Source: Cranoglanis bouderius (Eukaryota; Chordata; Actinopteri; Siluriformes; Cranoglanididae). From it: DNA of 64,000 bases. Location: assembly GCA_023630585.1 (NCBI GenBank), contig CM042566.1:6029754-6093753 (forward strand), in the 5' to 3' direction. The position numbers and the translations under genes were made by a program. Under the pieces are notes generated by a model. The model had not been told where the DNA came from. It ran no database searches and worked only from the letters and a program-made list of their open reading frames with translations. Positions within the stretch are counted from its first letter, which is position 1, and every line of letters starts with the position of its first letter. Of this stretch, positions 56,920-64,000 are shown in pieces.

Positions 56920-57706
56920 TGTTAGCATCTCCCTTCCGCATTCCACGGAGCGCATTACAGCGCAATTCATAAAAATCTCTGGACTGTTTCATGAACTCTG
57001 GTTTTGTTTATGTTGCCATGTGCTCTTTTGTTTTTGGTTTACGTCATGTCTCTGCCCCCGCTTCCTTATTGGTCTGTTGGTTTTGTTTCACATTATGTTT
57101 ACTCCCGTGTTCTTTCGTTGGTTCTCCTATTATTATGTGATTATTGTTTCCAGGTGTCGTGTGTTTGATCTTGTTTGCTTTGGATTAACCATGTTACTTA
57201 AACCACTATTTGTGTCCGCTTCGGTGCAGAGTATTGATTGAGAATAACCTTATGTAGCTTCATGTAACGAAACATATCTAAAAGTAGCGACGAAGCAAAG
57301 ATCAAGCATTGTAGATCTTTCTATATTTTTTGTTTACCAGGCATTCCCTGGTTCCTGTAGATCTTCCTATGTTTTTGTTTACCAGGCGTTCCCTGGTTTT
57401 TGGATTCATGCCTCGTGACTTCTCGGAAAATATTTCCCCATGTCTTTGTTTTCCTCGCGTTGACCTAGCCTTTGGATTATCGTCTCATGACTTCCTGGAT
57501 TTTTGCCCTGTAAGTGTTTGGATTATTGACTAGCCTGTTTGGAATACTGCCCTATCATTTTTTGGGAATATTGTATTGTTTAATTTTGGACTTTTGTTAG
57601 ACTGTCCCCTTTCTTTTGAATGTTCGTATTATTTTGCATGTTCCTAATAAACTGACAACGTTCCCCTGTGAGTTCATCCTGCTTCCCTCCTTCCAGTGTT
57701 GTAACA
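56920..57706 (+). repeat. Right LTR
   Basis: 787 bp, same ends as the left LTR, with AATAAA at 57646-57651 and the same internal duplication (about 57310-57355 and 57356-57400). Base differences from the left copy are scattered and mostly single substitutions or small indels, so the insertion is not very recent. Confidence 0.9.
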
Positions 57707-57770
57707 CCCGTTGTGTAATTATGAAATGTCATCATTCACTTTTCACATTTTCTTTCATTCATTCAGCTGC

Positions 57771-57773
<3 letters not shown>

Positions 57774-57823
<50 letters not shown>
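57774..57823. repeat. (TTA)n microsatellite
   Basis: About sixteen TTA units; the poly-Ile frame here is an artefact. Confidence 0.97.
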
Positions 57824-57826
<3 letters not shown>

Positions 57827-58263
57827 CCTTTACTTAACCAGAAAGGTTCCATTGAGATAGTACAATCTCTTCTTCCAGGAAGTCCTGGTCATGGGCACAG
57901 TCGATCTGGAACCTTTTTGGTTGTTATACTATCAAATAAATACATCAATATACGTTTTCATGTTTGGTATCTGCATCAGATTACATGCTGTTTAAAAAAA
58001 AAAAAACGCATTCAGCCATATTATTTTGGACTTTTGTGGAACCAAGCGACTATGAAAAATACACAACATGGTATGAAGAAGTGAGTCTGGGGTTGATTTC
58101 TTTCTAGTCCAGACTGCAAATTCATGCAGCCTATCAGCGACAGTCATGTCAGCAGAGTACACAAAAAGTGAAACACCCCCTAGATTTGATTTCCATTTTT
58201 GTGAACCGTAAAAATGCCTTCGGAGGAGAAAGCAAAAGTAGATACACTAAGCATAGAAAACCA
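57824..58263. other. No feature recognised
   Basis: AT-rich with poly(A) at 57992-58004. Confidence 0.4.
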
Positions 58264-58580
58264 TTCATCCTTCCATCCATTGTCTGTACTCCTTATCCTA
58301 CATGGGGTCACAGGGAGCCTGGAGCCTATCCCAGGGAACTCAGGGCACAAGGCAGGGGAACACCCTGGACCGGATGCCAACCCATCACAAGGCACAATCG
58401 CACAAGCATTCACAGACTAGACATTTTGGAAATGCCAATCAGCCTACAACACATGTCTTTGGACTGGAAGGAAGGAAACCGGAGTACCTGGAGAAAACCC
58501 CCGAAGCACGAGGAGAACATGCAAGCTCCGCGCACAGGGCGGAGGTGGGATTCGAACTCCCAACCCAGCCCCCCTAAGTG
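58264..58580 (+). mobile_element. (ATCC)n-headed interspersed repeat (family B)
   Basis: From CATCCTTCCATCCATTG through GGAGCCTGGAGCCTATCCC and GTCTTTGGACTGGAAGGAAG to GATTCGAACTCCCAACCC. The last bases (CTAAGCCACC) are replaced by CCCCCCTAAGTGC. Frames at 58168-58617 are its shadows. Confidence 0.8.
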
Positions 58581-61500
58581 CACAAATCAAAAATACAATA
58601 ATACTTTTTTGGTTTGAACAAAAGGGTTACAACTTTTCTCCTTACTGTGATTGGTATTCAGAGGAAACATAGCAAAAAGCCAGTACAGACTTGAAACACA
58701 AAATCAAAAATCCAGCTACCTGTATATCTTTAGGTTTGTGTAATAGTCTGCTCCACATCGTTCTTATTATGGCATAGTTGAGACCGCGTTATGTATTGAA
58801 TTGCTCAACCCTAATAGATTCATTATCAAGACATTAATAGATAACCCATCTAATATCACAACCAGTTGTTACTGCCTTGATGTGTTGCCAGTCCATACCC
58901 AGAGGAAACCCAAATTGACACAGAAAAAAAAACAAAAAAAAACAAACAAACAAAAAAAACCATGTAACCTGAGCTCAGGGGGGAACAAAGCCTGGGAGCA
59001 ATGAGGGTGTAAAGTTACTTGCTCAGCCACAGTGCAGTCCTTTTCACATTTTCAACATTTATTTAATACACACAATGTTGAGGTTGTGAACGTGTCTCCA
59101 AGATTACCACCAAATATTGCTATATAATAAATGAAATGCTCAAATATAAAATATTATGCTCTGAAATGCTCAGTTCCGATTCGGGTGGGGATCCATGGGA
59201 TATACATTTCGAGGTGATACAGTATATTTGATATATTATCAGTTAAACTGAATTACTATGCTGAGCACTCAAATGCAAATGGCAACAAAAGTCTTCTTCT
59301 GGAAAGAACATTTGAACTCACAGCTCTGTTAGAGCCTGAAGATGAGATTTTTAGTGGTGCTAACATGGAGTTGTGATTTTAGCGATCGGCAGTCAAGCAT
59401 TTTTGCATACTACTGCTGACCAAGATTACTTTCCACTCAATTCCACCATGGCAGACATTTTATGGAACTCGAGAGGCTTGGAATCAAGGATACATGCACT
59501 GTAATGGGTCTTGGTCCTTTTTTAGCTTCCTTAGTGATGAACATGCAGTCCCTGCACTCAGGACCAGGTTGTCTTCCCCCTTGTGCTGGAGGAAACGAGA
59601 TTTAACAGATTAAACCCTATAACAGAGAAAGCAGCAGCCTTTGATTCAGAGTTTAAGGCATCCTGTGGCTCTCTGTGTGCCCTGAGCTGATTCCCCCAGG
59701 CACAACACCTCTGCTGGGCAAAAACACAGGGGGTGAAAGACTTTCTACTTGGCATTCTTTCTCTGTCTGCCTGTATCCTCACACCGCCTCGATGCTGCTT
59801 GCGTTCTCTCTTCCTCAGACTGAATGTGGTCCACGGTGTATGTGATCCGAATCCAGATGCATGCACCCCAGTCTCTTGTTTGCAAGAACATGCCACATGC
59901 TGCTTATGGACTTCCTCGAGGTGGAACATTTTCCCCTTGTTCTCTCCATCTGCCACCGTTTCTCTACTGACTTTTCTTTGTTCCTTTCATTCGTATTACT
60001 CGCTCCACAGAACATCATGTTTTGACATTGCGTACATACAGTATGCCATACAGGGTGGTCATTGTGTTCGGTTTCTGCCAGAGTGTTTTGCTTGATTAAG
60101 ATCTGAGGCGTGTCACCGATCACGGAGTGGTTATCGAACCAGAAAGCACTCAGTGTGAACTGGAACACATCAATGCTGGTCGTGCAGTTCTGCCTGGGCT
60201 TTAACACAGAGCTGGAAAAACAGCCCAAAAACAGTCCATGATCTATGTACCTAATATGTGTATCTGTGTTGGTTAAGTGCTCCAAATATTCATAGCTGTA
60301 TCCAGAATTAAACCCAAAGTGGCAAATTTAAACACTATAAACAATTTCTTTGTTTCTCCGACAAGCTTAGTACCTGACCAATCACTCATGCCTGCATGAT
60401 AGTAAAAAGAAATAAAGAAATTTAAAAATGGGGTGGGGGCGGGGGGGCAGTGTGTACATTGTGCACATGATCTGTAGGAACAACATTAATGGGGAATATA
60501 CTACTTAATTACACTACACATGTACTTAAACCTTTCATCCCAAATTATGGCCTTGAAACTTGTGTGCAAGCTGCGGACAGACTAGACCTTTATGAAACCA
60601 ACCGAAAATCATAGAACTACCATTCAATATCTATTGTTTTTCGAATATTTATTGTAGTGTGAACTACAGCCTTCAACCCTGACCAATCTACAGTGCTATA
60701 GCCAAAAAAAACAAAACTGTTCTTACTCTACACATCACCAGCAAAGATGACTGATGAAAACTCATCTATATACAAAACCAGTAGAGCAAGCACTGAACCA
60801 AGCAGAAGGACAAACTATCAATTTTCTCTGCAAATTTACACGGTAGTTTGATGACAGAAGAAAATAGACCACACTGACAAACTGGGGTTTGCTAATTACA
60901 CCAATAACCATTGTTTTGCACAAAGAATTCAGAAGGAGCAATAAGCATAAATGAAATGTGAGTTTTCCCATCTGCTTTAAGGGTACGAATTCAGATCCAG
61001 TAGCCAGTTTCACCAAGTTCTATCGTAGCCTAGTTTGAATGATGGTGCAGTAGTCCGTAAAAACAAATCATCAAGTGACATAGTTTCAACATAGCCTGAA
61101 ATCATAACTTAAAAGATCTACATACCCCCTAGTAGGTTCACCATCTGCCTTAACCAAAACTAACTGGTAATTCTGTTTAAAGTAAAGTGTGTGTTTACTG
61201 ATGACTTTTTGCTTTTTTATTTTGTGAGTAGTTTTAATGTGGGAGGGATTATTGTGGTCTATGATTACTAAATAAGGCCATTTCACTAAAATACACTGCT
61301 TTTATTTTTTTAATGTTTAAAAATAAATTAATGTAAATGATCATAAGATAAAGTGCAAAGTGGCTATTTTTTATATATTTTATATATATTTTACTCAGGT
61401 CAATGTGAGATCATCACAGGGCACAGGGCACATTATCAGTAGGGTACATGACAGGGCACGCCATTTTTTAAACAACTCACCAATAATGTAATTCTGTTGT

Positions 61501-61901
61501 TCAGCATATTCAGATTTGCATCCACTTCATTATCTTTTCTTACTATGGTTCATTATGTTTGTTGCATGAGGGCCCTAACAGAACAAGTACAAAAACAAGA
61601 AATGGATCATTTGAGTCACTGCTTTATTGCAATCTTGAGAGACAGACCTTGACTGAAGGAAATGTTACACTGAGAAACACAGACACTAAATACTTCCCTG
61701 CATCTTGATCATACATCATGGATGTAGCATTACCTGTTTATGTTGGATCATGTTTCTGATTGTCTGGTGGTGGTGAAATGTTGAACGTCGCTCTGTCTGA
61801 TAAAAGTTTTGATTTACGATCACATCACACAGTACTAGTTATGACATACCGTAAGTGTCTGTGGTGCAACTGAAATTCTACACCACACTGGTTTTGAACT
61901 A
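58581..61901. other. No gene recognised; GC-richer unassigned block at about 59560-60250
   Basis: Mostly AT-rich. From 59560 to 60250 base composition is more even and frames of 120-156 codons occur on both strands, none with a domain. Without splice sites or motifs it is left unassigned. Confidence 0.4.
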
Positions 61902-62317
61902 ATGCTGCATTCAAATTAAATGTGGCTGGAAATTTGGAAATTTCCAAACTCTGACTAGGGAAAAAAAAAAAGAACACCCCTTCAACTTGGAAGACTCTGG
62001 AAGGACTCCTCGACATGTGACATCAAATCAACATGGCTGCTCAGAGCATCAACAGTAAACAAAGTAACACTTTTTCAATTTGAAATGAGTTATGCTGTAT
62101 ATACTAATATTAGCTTAAGGACAATCCACATACAGACATATTAGCTTGTGAAATTTATAGTAGCAACTATAGATTCTGCTGTTTGGAGTAGATAAATATA
62201 CATCACTCATCTCTGGCTAGATTGTTGCTAACAAAAGATGAACAAGGAGGCGAGCAAGTAGGATTGAAAATGATGTAATTCCAAGTTCTGACTTCTGAGG
62301 TAAGTCGAATGCAGCAT
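61902..62317. mobile_element. 416-bp MITE-like element with 5-bp direct repeats
   Basis: Left end ATGCTGCATTC matches the inverse of the right end GAATGCAGCAT over 11 bp. The element is flanked by AACTA at 61897-61901 and 62318-62322. No coding capacity. Superfamily unassigned. Confidence 0.55.
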
Positions 62318-62322
62318 AACTA

Positions 62323-63957
62323 CACCCTGACTTACAGTCGAACTTATGTTCAGCTGCTGCAACTGGCTGCAGATGTCTGTCTGTATCCCAACCTCTCATT
62401 TTGAAATGTTTCATGCCTGAGCACTGTTCATACTTGATGCTCCCAACAAGTATTTTTGACCTTTCCGAAAATAGCTGTATCTCAGATCTTTAACCTTTTC
62501 CTACCAAGAGACAGCAAAGATCTAAGGTTATCTGTACAAGTGTTATTACATGATATGCTTGGTAATAGGTGTGGCTGAGAATGCAATTGTTAGTATGCCA
62601 AATTCAGTACATCTGTCCTGTTAGGTGTCTTCACCATTCTCTCTTACTTATTTCTAATCACTTTATAAGAGAATGACTGACTGTCATTCTATCACTACAT
62701 AAATGTTTCACACTGAAATTGCCTTTTTTTTAATAAACCTTGTTTGTTTCAAACCTGAAATCTTTGTAGTAGCTTGAAGAACATTTTCCATCTTACTCCC
62801 TGGGAGTTCATCTATGGGAGTGTTATAGTATTGAGAAAAGAGGGACATTATTTACTTGTTAATGAAATGCATTGATTATTCAATTTCTGTGTAGCTACTG
62901 CAATCCCCACCCCCCATTTGAGAACATGTTCATTGTAGTAATGACAACAATTACTTATTCTTTAAACACAAGAGGCAGTGTTGGAGTCCATCTAAACAAA
63001 ATAATCTTAGATAAAGGAATACTTTGGGACTTGTTTGAGGTAAGGTGTCATCAATGGAGGATTGTTTTCACACAGAAGTCTTCAATCAAGCTGTTAACTA
63101 ATGTATTTTTGTTTAGTTTAGTTTGTTTTTTCTTCTTCTTCAAAATGGACATGGACGGCATCACTTTACTCTGATTATTAGTGTCCCTTTGGTCTTGTTA
63201 TCAACATTCAACTTGTGATGAATATGCTTGTGTTTAAGCAAATGATTCACCTTTTTTCATACTGATAGTGATAATATGCAAGCAATCCCAGTGCTAGATT
63301 TAAGCTACAAGATGTGCTTCTTTTTTTTTTTTTATTCCACCATCACTGATAGAAAAATGCCATAGTGCCAAGTAATTCACATTCAAAACTGCATCCCAAA
63401 CCAGGATACTTAGCCTAATTGAACACGATTCATGTATTCCCAACTTGCAACTGCTCAGTATTAGAAAAGTGTCCTGAGTATAAAATAACTTCATTGTGCA
63501 TATCAATGTGACCATCAAAGTTACTGAATACCAGATGAAAGAACAAACCCTCTCAGCAGGAACTTGTTTTTTAGCTACTGTCAGCGGGTTAGCTCTCACT
63601 GTGACTGCCTGATCCAAGAGCAGTGCCCGTGCATTGCTGATACCTATGCTCATTCTGCAAGGTCATAAATAGCACATAGCCTACAGACAAACTAGTCACC
63701 CAATGTTAGCCTGCTTGATATTAGCTCTGGTTGTAATCTCACAGCACACTGCATGCCTTGTACATAGTAATAGGAATGCTGGTGACTTGCAGCGATAAAA
63801 TCTTGGCATGTGTGAACGTACAGTAATCCTGTGTCCGAACTAACACGATAAATATAGAGGCTTTTCTTTAGTAAAAGGGCATATCTGAGGCTAAAGCTGA
63901 CTGAAACCTAGTGTAGATCAATTCCACGCTTGATCAATTCCAGTGTTTTTTTATTTT

Positions 63958-63961
<4 letters not shown>
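62323..63961. other. No feature recognised
   Basis: AT-rich. The two frames of 100-117 codons (62872-63174 plus; 63300-63653 minus) show no domain. Confidence 0.4.

Positions 63962-64000
<39 letters not shown>
63962..64000. repeat. (AT)n microsatellite at window edge
   Basis: About eighteen AT units run off the end. Confidence 0.95.

Larger units (their letters stand above)
53303..57706 (+). mobile_element. Nonautonomous LTR retrotransposon with captured zinc-finger ORF
   Basis: Two direct terminal repeats of 817 and 787 bp start TGTTAGCATC and end TTGTAACA. Flanking 5-mers CCTGT (53298-53302) and CCCGT (57707-57711) differ by one transition and fit a 5-bp target duplication. A G-run polypurine tract ends three bases before the right LTR. 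No protease, reverse transcriptase, RNase H or integrase motif lies between the LTRs, so it must have relied on a partner for movement. The internal 2.8 kb instead holds a Gag-like piece, a C6H2 zinc finger and long repeats. Ty3/gypsy affiliation is inferred from the Gag-like piece and LTR style. Confidence 0.88.

Overview
The window looks like AT-rich intergenic or intronic DNA from a ray-finned fish. The reasons are the dense microsatellites, many Tc1/mariner-type transposons with teleost-typical ends, an RTE-like LINE, a tRNA-derived SINE, Ty3/gypsy-type LTR DNA and short interspersed repeats with target-site duplications. The exact group cannot be fixed from sequence alone. No bacterial, viral-genome or operon organisation is visible. 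I found no host protein-coding gene that I can defend; every long open frame belongs to a transposable element or to a simple repeat.

Layout. 0-4 kb: AT-rich DNA with three copies of a dispersed repeat with a hairpin end (called family A here). 3.9-7.7 kb: an almost complete RTE-like LINE (endonuclease, reverse transcriptase, terminal zinc finger) broken by two frameshifts. 8-15 kb: microsatellites, a family A copy, an internally deleted Tc1 element and a LINE-tail repeat. 15.8-18.7 kb: a hairpin-bearing nonautonomous element and a 1.16-kb LTR-like block ending TGTGTA...TACACA. 19.8-29.4 kb: more family A copies, MITEs, (ATCC)n-headed repeats (called family B) and a decayed DD34E Tc1 element, often nested. 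30-37 kb: microsatellites, a PIF/Harbinger-like element with a broken Myb/SANT-like reading frame, the second hairpin element and a LINE 3' end. 38.2-39.4 kb: a Tc1-like element containing two later repeat insertions. 41.9-43.4 kb: a Tc1/mariner element with an uninterrupted DD35E transposase frame but no right terminal repeat. 43.5-53.3 kb: mostly unrecognised AT-rich DNA. 53.3-57.7 kb: a two-LTR retrotransposon. 57.8-64 kb: microsatellites, one family B copy and one short MITE.

The most unusual object is the LTR element at 53303-57706. Between two roughly 0.8-kb LTRs there is no pol gene. Instead a short Gag-like segment leads, in the same frame and across one TAG codon, into an open frame with a complete C6H2 zinc finger resembling the N-terminal zinc finger of methionine aminopeptidase 1. 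This is followed by six 26-residue tandem repeats and a long Pro/Ser/Val-rich tail. The simplest reading is a nonautonomous retrotransposon that captured host METAP1 sequence into its Gag reading frame.
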